Assembly: GCF_020329435.1 (NCBI RefSeq)
Contig: NZ_JAGKJK010000016.1
Span: 62,001-126,000 of the forward strand
Direction: 5' to 3'
Origin: Bradyrhizobium hereditatis
Lineage (GTDB): Bacteria > Pseudomonadota > Alphaproteobacteria > Rhizobiales > Xanthobacteraceae
Length of the DNA stretch: 64,000 bases
Shown: positions 24,103 to 39,565 of the stretch, in pieces
Position numbering within the stretch: the first letter of the stretch is position 1
How the letters are laid out: the number at the start of each line of letters is the position of its first letter
Position numbers and translations under genes: made by a program
The notes under the pieces: model-generated
What the model saw: only the letters and a program-made list of their open reading frames with translations
The model's database searches: none
Told to the model about the DNA's origin: nothing

Positions 24103-25389
24103 TCAATCGGCCCTATAGAACGCTTCCCGAACAAGATTCGCGATCGGGCCGGAGCCGATGATCGCCGTCTGGGTCAGGACCAGGCCGACGACGCGGTTTG
24201 CCGGGTCGATCCAAAATTGCGTGCCATAGATGCCGCCCCACCCATAGCTGCCGGCCGGAAGACGGCTCTTGGCCGCAGCCGGATCGGTCACTATCCCAAA
24301 GCCCAGGGTGAAGCCCCAACCCGGCCCGCGAATCGTCCGCATATCGCCGGTCGCGTTCTGCGTCATCTGACGGACCGTCTCCGCGCGGAGCACCCGAACC
24401 CCGTCGAGTTCGCCCTCGTTCAGCAGCATCTGCAGGAATCGCGCGTAATCCCCGATAGTGCCGCTCATGCCAGCGCCGCCAGAGTTATAGGCGGTCGGAG
24501 CGAAGGCGCGGTTCGGGTCGAGATTGGCAGTGCCCTTGGTGGGCGGGAATGGCACAGCCTCGGGCTCCACCACAGGAACATAGCCCGTGCCGAGTGCGCC
24601 CGTGACCTGTGCGGGCCGGGTCACCTGCACGAAGCTTGAGCGGATGGCTTCAGGTACGTTGAACACAAAGCTCTTGATTTGCAGGGGCTTTGCAATGCGT
24701 TCGGTTACAAAAGCTTCCAGACTGGAGCCTGTCACCTTTTCGATGACGGCCCCGAGCACGTCAGTGGCGAGCGAGTATTCCCAGCTCGTACCCGGCTGAT
24801 AGCCAAGCGGAACGGAAGCAAGGCGCCGCATCGCCTCTGCCGTAGTTACCTCGGGCTGGTCTAGCCCATCGGTCACGCGCGCTTCGCGGTATGCATCAAC
24901 GAGCCGGGGATTGTTGACGAAGTTGTAGGAGAATCCGGCGGTGTGGGTCAGCAGTTCGCGGATCGTCGGAGGCCTGCTCGCGGGAACCTCGGTGCCATCA
25001 GGCTCACGTACCCGCAGGTTAGCGAATTCGATTAGGAAACGGCTGACCGGGTCATCGAGGCCGATCTGGCCCTGCTCGACAAGGATCATCGCGGCCACTG
25101 AGGTGACGGCCTTCGTCATTGAGGCGAGGCGGAACATGTCGTTCTCGCCGATCGGCGCGGCGCTCCCGACCTCGCGAACGCCGACGCTGCGGCTGTAGAC
25201 CGGGCGTCCGTCTTGGAGGATCAGCACCACGATACCCGGAGTGCTGCGACCTTCGACCAATCCCCGGAGGGTTTCATCGAGCTTGGCGTTGCGCGCCTCG
25301 GGCGAAAAGGCCAACGCAACTGGGGTGGCATAGAGCGCAAATGCTGTGACTGCCCCTAGCAGTCCGATCACAAGACGACGTGAGATCAT
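24103..25389 (-). CDS. secreted serine hydrolase, class C beta-lactamase fold
   Basis: The 428-residue protein has a signal peptide (2-28), the nucleophile motif S-M-T-K at 90-93 within FRLASMTKAVTS, and the second motif Y-S-L at 205-207. GGGAGG lies 7 bases before ATG 25389, which I prefer to the further upstream ATGs at 25404 and 25425. It is a distant paralogue of the tandem pair at 5249 and 6510, sharing LDDPVSRF, LLTHTAGFSY and FLQMLLNEGELDG. Substrate is unknown; such proteins include esterases, D-aminopeptidases and beta-lactamases. It converges on the TetR gene, which could regulate it only indirectly from this orientation. Confidence 0.85.
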   Translation of the reverse strand: MISRRLVIGLLGAVTAFALYATPVALAFSPEARNAKLDETLRGLVEGRSTPGIVVLILQDGRPVYSRSVGVREVGSAAPIGENDMFRLASMTKAVTSVAAMILVEQGQIGLDDPVSRFLIEFANLRVREPDGTEVPASRPPTIRELLTHTAGFSYNFVNNPRLVDAYREARVTDGLDQPEVTTAEAMRRLASVPLGYQPGTSWEYSLATDVLGAVIEKVTGSSLEAFVTERIAKPLQIKSFVFNVPEAIRSSFVQVTRPAQVTGALGTGYVPVVEPEAVPFPPTKGTANLDPNRAFAPTAYNSGGAGMSGTIGDYARFLQMLLNEGELDGVRVLRAETVRQMTQNATGDMRTIRGPGWGFTLGFGIVTDPAAAKSRLPAGSYGWGGIYGTQFWIDPANRVVGLVLTQTAIIGSGPIANLVREAFYRAD

Positions 25390-25777
25390 GATGTTTCCTC
25401 CCATAGACGGTTTCTGACTATCCATTCGTCAGCTAGTCCAGATCGGAAAAAATCGGAGCCTAGACGGCGCCGCGGCACTTCTGAATTGAAACCGCAAAAG
25501 GCAAGGTCACGAATGACCCGTGATGAGCGTTGCCACGTTTATCATCGGGCAATTCGCCCAACACTTCGGGCATTTCATGCTGCACTTGCATGACGGAAAA
25601 TCAATTTACCACATCCGCGGCTGCCGTCGTAGATAAAACACGGTAGCCGTGCTCCGAAGCATGGCCGCGTGGCGTGGTGCGCTCGACTGAGACTGGTGTT
25701 GCGCCATACCGGGCAGAAGGTTTGATATCCATCAAGGCACGCGCAGGCGCGGGCGCGATGATGGGTGGGAGGAAAAC
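25390..25777. promoter_or_regulatory. divergent intergenic region, no gene seen
   Basis: This 388-base gap separates the divergent serine hydrolase and metallophosphoesterase genes. It should contain both promoters. I see no convincing ORF, no strong palindrome and no terminator. GGGAGGAAAAC immediately before 25778 is the ribosome-binding site of the phosphoesterase gene. Confidence 0.4.
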
Positions 25778-26518
25778 GTGCGTCTGGCGATCTTTGCCGA
25801 CATCCACGCCAACCGGCAGGCTTTTGCCGCCTGCCTCGATGCCGCGCGCTCGCGCGGCGCGGAGCGCATTGTCTGCCTCGGCGATATCGTCGGCTATGGC
25901 GCCGATCCGGAATGGGCGGTCGATACCGTCATGGGCCTTGTCGATGATGGCGCGATTGCCGTGATCGGCAACCACGATCATGCGATCAGCACGCCGTCCG
26001 AGACCATGAACGCCGGAGCCCAGATGGCGATCGAGTGGACGCGCGGCAGGTTGAGCGTGGAGCAACGGCGCTTTCTCGCCGAACTGCCGCTGACCCGGCG
26101 CGAGGACGATCGCCTCTACGTGCATTCCGAAGCCTCGCATCCGGCGCGATGGCACTATGTGCGCGGAACGCCGGAGGCTGCGCGCAGCCTGGATGCCACC
26201 GACGCCCACGTCACCTTCTGCGGACACATCCATCGGCCGGCGCTCTATTCGATGTCCTCGGCGGCAAAGATGACTAGCTTCATTCCTACCAATGATGTGC
26301 CGGTGCAATTGCTCGGCGGCCGGCGCTGGCTCGCCGTGCTCGGCTCCGTCGGGCAGCCGCGGGACGGCGATCCGGCGGCATCGTTCGTGATGCTCGATAC
26401 CGCCTCGCGCGAGATCACCTATTGCCGCGTGCCCTACGATGTGGAGACGGCTGCGGAGCGGATCCGCGCCAACGGCCTGCCGCATTGGCTGGCCGATCGT
26501 CTGCTGGTCGGAAGGTAA
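25778..26518 (+). CDS. calcineurin-like metallophosphoesterase
   Basis: This 246-residue protein is a metallophosphoesterase with all five motifs: FADIHAN (D8, H10), LGDIVGYG (D36), IGNHDHA (N65-H66-D67), VHSEAS (H116) and CGHIHRP (H150, H152). These residues bind the dinuclear metal centre. Related proteins include protein phosphatases and cyclic-nucleotide or dinucleotide hydrolases. GTG 25778 follows a strong GGGAGGAAAAC. The stop is 4 bases before the start of the kinase-USP fusion gene, so the two are cotranscribed; a kinase/phosphatase pairing acting on the same proteins is an attractive inference. Confidence 0.88.
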   Translation: MRLAIFADIHANRQAFAACLDAARSRGAERIVCLGDIVGYGADPEWAVDTVMGLVDDGAIAVIGNHDHAISTPSETMNAGAQMAIEWTRGRLSVEQRRFLAELPLTRREDDRLYVHSEASHPARWHYVRGTPEAARSLDATDAHVTFCGHIHRPALYSMSSAAKMTSFIPTNDVPVQLLGGRRWLAVLGSVGQPRDGDPAASFVMLDTASREITYCRVPYDVETAAERIRANGLPHWLADRLLVGR

Positions 26519-26522
26519 GGTG

Positions 26523-27947
26523 ATGGCGAAGCCTGCAATCGAGCCGGGCACGGAGCTTGACGGCTTCACCATCGGGGAGTGCGTCCACGAGGGCGGCATG
26601 GCGACGCTGTGGACAGTGACGCATCCCGGCGTTCCCGTGCCGCTGTTGATGAAGGTCCCGCGAATTGCCGAGGGTGAGGATCCGGCGGCCATCGTCTCGT
26701 TCGAGATGGAGCAGATGATCCTGCCGCGGCTGGCGGGGCCGCATGTGCCGGGCTGTTTCGGCACCGGCGATTTCGATCGGCAGGCCTACGTCGTCATGGA
26801 GCGTATTCCCGGCAAGACGCTCTATAGCCGCATCGACCAACTGCCGATCTCCTACGAAGAGGCGAGGGTGCTCGGCGGCAAGATCGCCACGGCGCTCGCC
26901 GACCTGCACCGCCAGAACGTCATTCACCACGACGTCAAGCCAAGCAGCATCATGTTCCGGCCATCAGGCGAATGCGTGCTGATTGATTTCGGCCTGTCGC
27001 ATCACAATCAATTGCCGGACCTGTTGCAGGAAGAATTTCGACTGCCCTATGGCACCGCGCCGTATATGGCGCCGGAGCGCTTGCTTGGCGTGCGCGACGA
27101 TCCGCGGAGCGATCTGTTTTCGCTCGGCGTGCTCTTGTATTTCTTCACCACGGGGGTGCGTCCCTTCGGCGAGAGCGAAACGCTCCGCGGCATGCGCCGA
27201 CGGCTATGGCGCGATCCCTATCCGCCGCGCAAGCTTAAGTCGGATTATCCGCCATGGCTGCAGGAAATCGTGCTGCGCTGTCTCGAGATCGAACCGTTGT
27301 GGCGGCATCCGACGGCTTCGCAGCTCGCATTCGAATTGGCCCATCCCGACCAGGTCAAGCTGACGGCCCGATCGGAACGGCTGCAGCGCGATCCGCTCAG
27401 CACGGTATGGCGCCGCCGTTTCAATCGCGGCCTGACCCAGCCGAGGCCGAAATCCGATGTCGCGGCGCAACTGGCGTCGGGGCCGATCATAGTGGTGGCG
27501 ATTGATACCGAGCAGGGCTCGGGAACGATCAACGCAAGCCTGCGCCGGGCGGCCGCGCAGCTGCTTTCGAGCTTGCCGTCGGCGCGGCTCGCCTGCCTGA
27601 ATGTGCTGAGGCTCGGGCGCATCACCATCGACAGGACGCTCGACGAGCAGGGCAACAACAAGCATATCGACCGTATGGTCGCGCTACGCCACTGGGCCCA
27701 GCCGCTGGAGCTCGACGAGAGCCGGCTCACGGTGCATGTGCTGGAGGCCGTCGATCCCGCCGCCGCGATCCTGGAATTCACGCGGGTCAACCATGTCGAT
27801 CACATCGTGATCGGCGCGCGGCAGAACTCGATGCTGCGCACGCTGCTCGGCAGCGTTTCCGCCAAGGTCGCGGCCGAAGCGGCGTGCACGGTGACGGTGG
27901 TGCGGCCACCGCGGGCGGCAGTGGCGCCGGGGCAGGAAGGCGGCTAG
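26523..27947 (+). CDS. serine/threonine protein kinase fused to a universal stress protein domain
   Basis: The 474-residue protein joins a Hanks-type kinase (about 13-290) to a UspA domain (about 318-466). Kinase motifs are HEGGMATLW for the Gly loop, LLMKVP (K44), HHDVKPSSI (catalytic D137, but the usual Asn is Ser142), IDFGLS (D155) and MAPERLLG (182-189). The Usp domain starts PIIVVAID and ends with VIGARQNSMLRTLLGSVS, keeping GSVS but with Gln where the family ATP site normally has a second Gly. There is no membrane helix, so it is cytoplasmic. It follows the metallophosphoesterase gene by 4 bases. Kinase fold is certain; activity is likely but the Ser142 change is unusual. Confidence 0.88.
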   Translation: MAKPAIEPGTELDGFTIGECVHEGGMATLWTVTHPGVPVPLLMKVPRIAEGEDPAAIVSFEMEQMILPRLAGPHVPGCFGTGDFDRQAYVVMERIPGKTLYSRIDQLPISYEEARVLGGKIATALADLHRQNVIHHDVKPSSIMFRPSGECVLIDFGLSHHNQLPDLLQEEFRLPYGTAPYMAPERLLGVRDDPRSDLFSLGVLLYFFTTGVRPFGESETLRGMRRRLWRDPYPPRKLKSDYPPWLQEIVLRCLEIEPLWRHPTASQLAFELAHPDQVKLTARSERLQRDPLSTVWRRRFNRGLTQPRPKSDVAAQLASGPIIVVAIDTEQGSGTINASLRRAAAQLLSSLPSARLACLNVLRLGRITIDRTLDEQGNNKHIDRMVALRHWAQPLELDESRLTVHVLEAVDPAAAILEFTRVNHVDHIVIGARQNSMLRTLLGSVSAKVAAEAACTVTVVRPPRAAVAPGQEGG

Positions 27948-27971
27948 CGCCGGATCAGGCGGCGCGTGCGC

Positions 27972-28346
27972 TTACTCGAGTGTTTGGACGGGCGGCGTCT
28001 TTGAGCGCGGCGGGTTTGGCACGGGATAGCTGGTGACGCGGCTGCTTCGTTCGGCTGGAGCGGCGGATGCCGGGGCGGGACCGACGGCTTCGGCCCGCGC
28101 GCCTCGCACGCTGTCGCGCGATGCCTGCCGGCGGTGCCGCGACGAGCGCGAACCTTCCAGGCCCCACGAGCGCGAGATCGAAGGCCCGGCGGTATAGCCG
28201 ACGAAGGCGCCGGCGACGGCTCCGATCGGTCCCAGCACGACGGCACCGGCCACGGCGCCGAGGGCAGCGTCGCCTGCGCGCTGCGCCAGCGCGGCAGAGG
28301 GCGCGAGCGCCAGGAGCAATACTGCTGTGGTGAAGGCCTTGATCAT
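27972..28346 (-). CDS. secreted glycine-zipper small protein
   Basis: This 124-residue protein has a signal peptide cleaved near APSAALAQ (about 21) and a glycine-zipper segment (AALGAVAGAVVLGPIGAVAG, 27-46) that can insert in or coat membranes, followed by a basic and then Pro/Ser-rich low-complexity tail ending PPVQTLE. Such proteins are common in Bradyrhizobium and of unknown role. The C-terminal half looks disordered. It converges on the kinase-USP gene. The 219 bases between it and rpe hold no evident gene. Confidence 0.7.
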   Translation of the reverse strand: MIKAFTTAVLLLALAPSAALAQRAGDAALGAVAGAVVLGPIGAVAGAFVGYTAGPSISRSWGLEGSRSSRHRRQASRDSVRGARAEAVGPAPASAAPAERSSRVTSYPVPNPPRSKTPPVQTLE

Positions 28347-28565
28347 AGTGTCGTCCCCGTGAAAGGCGGGATGCTGATCTGCCTTTATGGCGAGATGCGT
28401 GACGCTTTGTGGCTGCAGCGTGGACTTTCAGGTTCCCTGGCCCGTCGCACGTCCCCTGTGGCTTTTTTGCCGGTTATTCCCGCGGCGTGCGCGACCAGAA
28501 TAGCACCGCGATGGTTCTCGCGGGCTCCTCAGGATGAGGGTCTGAACGGGTGTGACGCAGAAGGA

Positions 28566-29267
28566 TTAGATGGCTTCGCCGCGCGCCAGCGCCGCCGCGT
28601 TGCGGATCGCGGAAATGTTGGCCTTGTAGGACTCCATCGTGCCGCCCTTAAATACTGCAGATCCCGCGACCAGCGCATTTGCGCCGGCGGCGGCGAGCTG
28701 GCCGGCAACGTCGGGCGCGACGCCGCCATCGACCTCGATGTCGATCGGACGTCCCGCCACCATCGCCCTGATGTCGCTGACCTTGCCAAGCGCGGATTTG
28801 ATGAACGCTTGGCCACCGAAGCCGGGATTGACCGACATCACCAGCACCAGGTCGATCAAGTCGATCACATATTCGATCGCGCTGGCCGGCGTGCCCGGGT
28901 TGAGCGAGACGCCGGCCTTCTTGCCAAGCGCGCGGATCGCCTGCAGCGAACGATGCAGATGCGGGCCGGCCTCGGCATGGACGGTGATGTGATCGCACCC
29001 GGCCTTGGCAAATGCCTCGAGGTACGGGTCGCACGGCGAGATCATCAGATGCGCGTCAAAAGTCTTCTTGGTGTGCGGGCGCATCGCCTTGATGACATCG
29101 GGGCCGTAGGAAATGTTCGGCACGAAATGTCCATCCATCACGTCGAGATGGATCCAGTCGGCGCCAGCCGCATCGACGGCGCGGACTTCCTCGCCGAGCT
29201 TGGCGAAATCCGCCGCCAGGATCGACGGCGCGATGACGAGGGGACGCGACGCGAATTGTTGAGACAT
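28566..29267 (-). CDS. rpe: ribulose-phosphate 3-epimerase
   Basis: Rpe interconverts D-ribulose 5-phosphate and D-xylulose 5-phosphate in the pentose phosphate and Calvin cycles. The 233-residue TIM barrel shows APSILAADFAKLGEE (13-27), the HLDVMDGHFVPNIS metal/catalytic segment, DAHLMIS, MSVNPGFGGQAFI with the phosphate-gripping loop, and EVDGGVAPD with the second catalytic Asp. ATG 29267 with GGAAAG upstream gives the standard length; the frame continues to 29354. No other carbon-fixation genes are near, so it probably serves central metabolism. Confidence 0.95.
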   Translation of the reverse strand: MSQQFASRPLVIAPSILAADFAKLGEEVRAVDAAGADWIHLDVMDGHFVPNISYGPDVIKAMRPHTKKTFDAHLMISPCDPYLEAFAKAGCDHITVHAEAGPHLHRSLQAIRALGKKAGVSLNPGTPASAIEYVIDLIDLVLVMSVNPGFGGQAFIKSALGKVSDIRAMVAGRPIDIEVDGGVAPDVAGQLAAAGANALVAGSAVFKGGTMESYKANISAIRNAAALARGEAI

Positions 29268-29522
29268 GTGCGCTTTCCAAGACCTTTCCATGGGGCGGAA
29301 TGGCCTCGCGTAACATGCAGGAGTGCCGGGGGCAATGCGGCGAGCCTTGCTCATCTGAGCGGAAAAATCTGCCGCGGCCGGCAGCTATTGCCGGGCTGAG
29401 CGGATCGAACGGGATGCGGGAAAGCCGGATTTTATTGGGTTTTTCTTGATGGCACGGCGCTTGCTGCGGAATGCGCACGGGGTTGTTGGCCGCTACTCCT
29501 GCGGCATTGTTGGAGTTCCACC

Positions 29523-30275
29523 ATGTTCTTTGCTCTCGGCGTCGCGTCGTCGGCGATCGATGCCCTCAAGGCGCTGACGTCGTCGAAATCGTCGGCGCAA
29601 ACTACCGGCGTCAGCCAGAGCTCCGATAGCCCGTTCGCCTTCATGTCCTCGAATGCGTCGGCTTCGATCGGGCCGGGAACTGGATCGGGCGGCACCGGCA
29701 CTACGCCGATATCGCCGGAAATAATGAGCGCGCTGCTCGAGGCGCAAAGCCAGTCGTCGGGAGGATCGGGGTCGGCATTGAAGACCCGTCACGCCGCGCT
29801 GAAGGATCTGTTCGGACAGATCGATGGTGACGGCGACGGCCAGATCAGCAAGGCCGAATTCGAAGAGGCGCTCGGCGCCGGCGGCACCAACCTTGGACAG
29901 GCCGACAGCGTGTTCGGCAAGCTCGACCAGGATGGCGACGGCTCGGTTAGCATCAAGGAGCTGGCATCGGCGCTGCGGCTCGACAAGGAGCGTCACCGCC
30001 GTCCGGACGAGGCGAAGGCGAGCGATGGAGCGGGCACCGATCCGCTCTCGCAGTTGCGCCAGGGCGCGACCACTACGACGGTCACCAACAGCGATGGTTC
30101 GGTGACGACATCGCTGACCTATGCGGACGGATCAAAGGTAACGATGACCTCGCCGGCCTCGGCAAGCTCGTCCACGTCAGCGACATCGTCCTACAATTTC
30201 ATCGAGCAGATGATCCAGCGCGAGGCCAAGGCGATTTCCTCCGCCGCCACCGCATCGCTCTCGCTGAGCGCCTGA
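29523..30275 (+). CDS. EF-hand calcium-binding protein
   Basis: The 250-residue protein has a Ser/Gly/Thr-rich N-terminal third, then two canonical EF-hand loops, DGDGDGQISKAE (101-112) and DQDGDGSVSIKE (135-146), each with the expected D-x-D-x-D-G and a terminal Glu. The C-terminal part is Ser/Thr-rich, with GSVTTSLTYADGSKVTMT-type repeats. No classical signal peptide is clear. Ca2+ binding is expected from the loops; the role is unknown, though EF-hand proteins of this layout are common in Bradyrhizobium. The ATG at 29523 lacks a strong Shine-Dalgarno sequence. Confidence 0.85.
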   Translation: MFFALGVASSAIDALKALTSSKSSAQTTGVSQSSDSPFAFMSSNASASIGPGTGSGGTGTTPISPEIMSALLEAQSQSSGGSGSALKTRHAALKDLFGQIDGDGDGQISKAEFEEALGAGGTNLGQADSVFGKLDQDGDGSVSIKELASALRLDKERHRRPDEAKASDGAGTDPLSQLRQGATTTTVTNSDGSVTTSLTYADGSKVTMTSPASASSSTSATSSYNFIEQMIQREAKAISSAATASLSLSA

Positions 30276-30332
30276 GCACAAGACCCGGCGAGGTCTCTTC
30301 AGATTGCGATATCCACTTTTACGGATCATGCT

Positions 30333-31328
30333 CTAACTGAAGCGATCGCTCCACGCCGGTAGCGCACCCGGAAAGGGTAGCGCGGTCGCGCTGTAGACGC
30401 CGCGAGCGATCGCGCGCGCTACCGTATTGGCGGTCACCATCCCAAGCTCGGTGAGACCGGACAGCGGATCGATCGCCTTCTTGCCGGTCGCGGCGGCAAA
30501 CACCACGTCGCCATCCAGCGGCGCATGAACGGGATAGATGGCGCGCGCCATGCCGGTTTGCGCGATCATCGCAAGGCGCCTGGCCTGCGCTTTCGTCAGG
30601 ACGGCGTCGGTGACGACGACCACCAGCGTGGTGTTTTCCGCAGATGCTGCCGCCGGCCCGCCCTTCAGGCGCGCGCGTAGCATGTCTGATGTGAACGAGG
30701 AGGGCAGTCCGCGCCCGCCGAACTCGTTGTCCTGCTCGAACGGTGCCGCCCAGAACCAGGGGCCGTCGCCGACCGTGACGCTGCCCACAGCATTGACCAC
30801 CGCGAGCGCGCCGACCATGACTCCGCCTGCGGTCTGCGCGGAAGCCGAGCCAAGGCCGCCCTTGAAATTGGCGGTCGTCGCACCCAGGCCGGCGCCGACG
30901 CTGCCGAGCGCGAAATCGGCGGCGGCCACGTTCGCCGCGGCGTAGCCGAGATCGCGATAGGGCGGAAAACGCCCCCATGCCTTGTTGCCGCCGTTGAGCA
31001 GATCGAAACAGATTGCGCCCGGAACGACCGGGATCACCGCGTCTCGGACGCGAAAGCCGCGTCCCTGTTCGGCAAGCCAGGCCTGCACGCCGCCGGCGGC
31101 ATCAAGGCCAAGCGCCGAGCCGCCGGACAGCGCGATGCCGTCGATCGCCTCGACTGTGCTTACAGGGTTCAGCAGCGCCTCCTCGCGGGTGCCGGGGCCG
31201 CCACCGCGCACGTCGATCGATGCTACGGCGGGCGTGTCGAACAGGATCGCTGTGACGCCGGAGGCAATCGCTGCATCCTGGGCGTGGCCAACGCGAACGC
31301 CGGCAATATCTGTGAGCAGGTTTTTCAA
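30333..31328 (-). CDS. P1 (S58/DmpA) family peptidase
   Basis: This 331-residue protein belongs to the P1/DmpA family of N-terminal nucleophile aminopeptidases, which self-cleave and then release N-terminal residues or hydrolyse beta-peptides. The N-terminal VRVGHAQDA block, GGGPGTREEALL, GIALSGGSALGLDA (66-79) and the later ENTTLVVVVTDA segment, where family members cleave before the nucleophilic Ser/Thr, are all visible. It is a single gene between an EF-hand gene and the HWE-kinase gene. The preferred substrate is not predictable; some relatives act on D-amino acids or beta-Ala peptides. Confidence 0.88.
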   Translation of the reverse strand: MKNLLTDIAGVRVGHAQDAAIASGVTAILFDTPAVASIDVRGGGPGTREEALLNPVSTVEAIDGIALSGGSALGLDAAGGVQAWLAEQGRGFRVRDAVIPVVPGAICFDLLNGGNKAWGRFPPYRDLGYAAANVAAADFALGSVGAGLGATTANFKGGLGSASAQTAGGVMVGALAVVNAVGSVTVGDGPWFWAAPFEQDNEFGGRGLPSSFTSDMLRARLKGGPAAASAENTTLVVVVTDAVLTKAQARRLAMIAQTGMARAIYPVHAPLDGDVVFAAATGKKAIDPLSGLTELGMVTANTVARAIARGVYSATALPFPGALPAWSDRFS

Positions 31329-31518
31329 GACGCCGGTCCGTGTGGCTGCATCGCCTCAAGGCTTCACTCGGGTATATCAGCCGCCGCGAACGCTTCAACT
31401 GGCAAGCGCCAGCAAGCGGCGCAACGCTCAGAGCAGCCATCGGACGGTGCCGTCACGGCATTGACGCGATAGGTCATCCGGAAACGTGCAACGGCTTTCA
31501 TTGAGCCGACCCGGCCGG

Positions 31519-33018
31519 CTACCGTTCGGCCCGCCGCAGACCGTTGCCATCTGCGGCAACCACATCGTGAAGCGAAACCGGTTCGGCGGTAAACCGCCGT
31601 TGCGACAGGGGGACCGACAGGCGGCAGACCAGGCCTTCCCGACGCCAATCGAATTCCGCTCGGCCCCCGAGTTGCGATTCGATACTGGCGATCACGCTTC
31701 TTGTTCCGAATCCGCGCGATATCGGCTTCTCGACGGGCGGCCCGCCGGTCTCCACCCATTTAATCCTGAGCAGGTCTTCCCGGTCTTCCCAGCTCACCGA
31801 AAGCCGGCCCGTTAGTGCCGACAAGGCGCCGTACTTCGCCGAATTGGTGATGAGCTCGTGCAGCGCCAGCGCGATGGTCTGGGCCGTGGCCGGCTCGAGC
31901 CTCACCTCCGGACCGGACAGATCGATCTGCTCGCCGGTGGAATAGGGCGCCAGCTCCTCATCGATCAGCTTGCGTATCTCGGCGCCTTGCCAGCTCGACA
32001 GTGACAGCACGGTGTGCACCCGCGCCAGCGCATTGATCCGCCCTTCAACCGAACGGATATAGGTCTTCACGTTCTCGCCGCGCGTCAGGCGGACGATGGA
32101 TTGCGCCAGCGCGAGCGCGTTTTTGGCGCGGTGATCGACCTCGCGCGCCAGGAGGTTTTGCCGCTCCTCGGCCTGCTTGCGTTCGGTGATGTCGACAGTG
32201 ACGCCGCTGACGCGGATAACGCGGCCGGACTTGTCGGTGCTCGCCGCCGCCGAGCCCGCGCACCAGCGCACCTCGCCATTCGGACGAATGATGCGGAATT
32301 CCGCTTCATATGATTTCGCGCCACGGGCGAAGCTTGCCCACGCCTCGTGCAATTCGTGAACGTCGTCGGGGTGGAACAGCGCCTGGATATTGGCAGGCGT
32401 CAGTTCGAATTTCTTGGGATCGAGGCCGAGGATCTGATATTGGCCTTCGTCCCACATCCAGTCGCCGTTGACCCAGTCCCAATCCCAGGATCCCATCTTG
32501 CCGGCGGCGATCGCGAGGCTACGGCGCTGCTCGCTTTCGAGAAGTCGGGCGTGCGATTCCTCCAGTTCGGCGGTGCGGGCGCGAACGCGATCCTCGAGCT
32601 CGAGGTTGAGGCGCTCGAGCTGGCGCGTCTTGCGATAGAGTTCGGCGAACACCTTGATCTTGGCGCGCAGCACCTCCGGAACGACGGGCACCGGAACGTA
32701 ATCGACCGCGCCCATCTCGTAACCGCGCAGCCGGTCGATGTCGCTGACCTGGATCGCGGAGATGAAGATCATCGCCGTCTTCTGGAAGCGCGGATGTTCG
32801 CGGATCATGGCGGCGAGTTCGAATCCATCCAGCTCCGGCATGCAGACGTCGACCAGAATGATGGCCACGTCATTCTTGAGCAGGAACTCGAGCGCTTCGC
32901 GCCCGGACGAGGCCTTGACCAGGTTCTCGCCGAGCTCCTTCAGGATGACCTCATAGGCGAGCAGCTTCGCCGGCTGATCGTCAACCAGAAGAATGTTTAC
33001 CTTCTCTTGGTCCATCAT
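31519..33018 (-). CDS. response regulator-PAS-HWE histidine kinase hybrid
   Basis: The 499-residue cytoplasmic protein starts with a receiver (NILLVDDQPAKLLAYE; phosphorylated Asp in LVDVCMPELDG), continues through a coiled coil, a PAS/PAC sensor (about 165-290; QILGLDPKKF, HPDDVHEL, DITERKQAEER) and ends in an HWE-type kinase with the histidine in EVDHRAKNALA, the N-box ALHELITNSAKYGALS and the diagnostic IKWVETGGPP. Such proteins pass signals to or from separate partners. The start lies 11 bases after the stop of the giant HAMP-repeat kinase, so this gene is in the same operon and its receiver is a likely phosphorylation target of that kinase (inference). Confidence 0.9.
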   Translation of the reverse strand: MMDQEKVNILLVDDQPAKLLAYEVILKELGENLVKASSGREALEFLLKNDVAIILVDVCMPELDGFELAAMIREHPRFQKTAMIFISAIQVSDIDRLRGYEMGAVDYVPVPVVPEVLRAKIKVFAELYRKTRQLERLNLELEDRVRARTAELEESHARLLESEQRRSLAIAAGKMGSWDWDWVNGDWMWDEGQYQILGLDPKKFELTPANIQALFHPDDVHELHEAWASFARGAKSYEAEFRIIRPNGEVRWCAGSAAASTDKSGRVIRVSGVTVDITERKQAEERQNLLAREVDHRAKNALALAQSIVRLTRGENVKTYIRSVEGRINALARVHTVLSLSSWQGAEIRKLIDEELAPYSTGEQIDLSGPEVRLEPATAQTIALALHELITNSAKYGALSALTGRLSVSWEDREDLLRIKWVETGGPPVEKPISRGFGTRSVIASIESQLGGRAEFDWRREGLVCRLSVPLSQRRFTAEPVSLHDVVAADGNGLRRAER

Positions 33019-33029
33019 CTGCTTCCGCG

Positions 33030-39320
<6,291 letters not shown>

Positions 39321-39518
39321 GGTGTTTCCTTGGCCAGTCGCGCGAGTCCCATGGCTGAGATGGGATTTCACGGATAGAACCGCTGCCCCGTTGGCAGATC
39401 AAGCCGGAATAACGGTTAAGGTCGTGAAATCAATGACATGGAACTCAGCCCGCGTTGCTAATGCGGCGGGAACCCAATAGTTCCCGTGATCGTAAAATTA
39501 TCTGGAACCCGAAAATGA

Positions 39519-39544
39519 AAACGCCCCGGCGCGCCGGGGCGTTT
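39519..39544 (-). terminator. rho-independent terminator after the ABC binding-protein gene
   Basis: A perfect 26-base palindrome (two 13-base halves, AAACGCCCCGGCG and its complement) lies 22 bases past the stop of the binding-protein gene and is followed on the minus strand by TTTTCATTTT. It separates the liv genes from the HAMP-kinase operon. Confidence 0.8.
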
Positions 39545-39565
39545 GACGTTCGGATCAGCCAGTGG

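Noticed and set aside
25601..26764. 387-residue minus-strand open frame
   Set aside because: It is antisense to the metallophosphoesterase and kinase genes, which have complete catalytic motifs. The product shows no domain.
28134..29399. 421-residue plus-strand open frame
   Set aside because: It spans the glycine-zipper gene, an intergenic gap and all of rpe in antisense. The rpe homology on the other strand is decisive.
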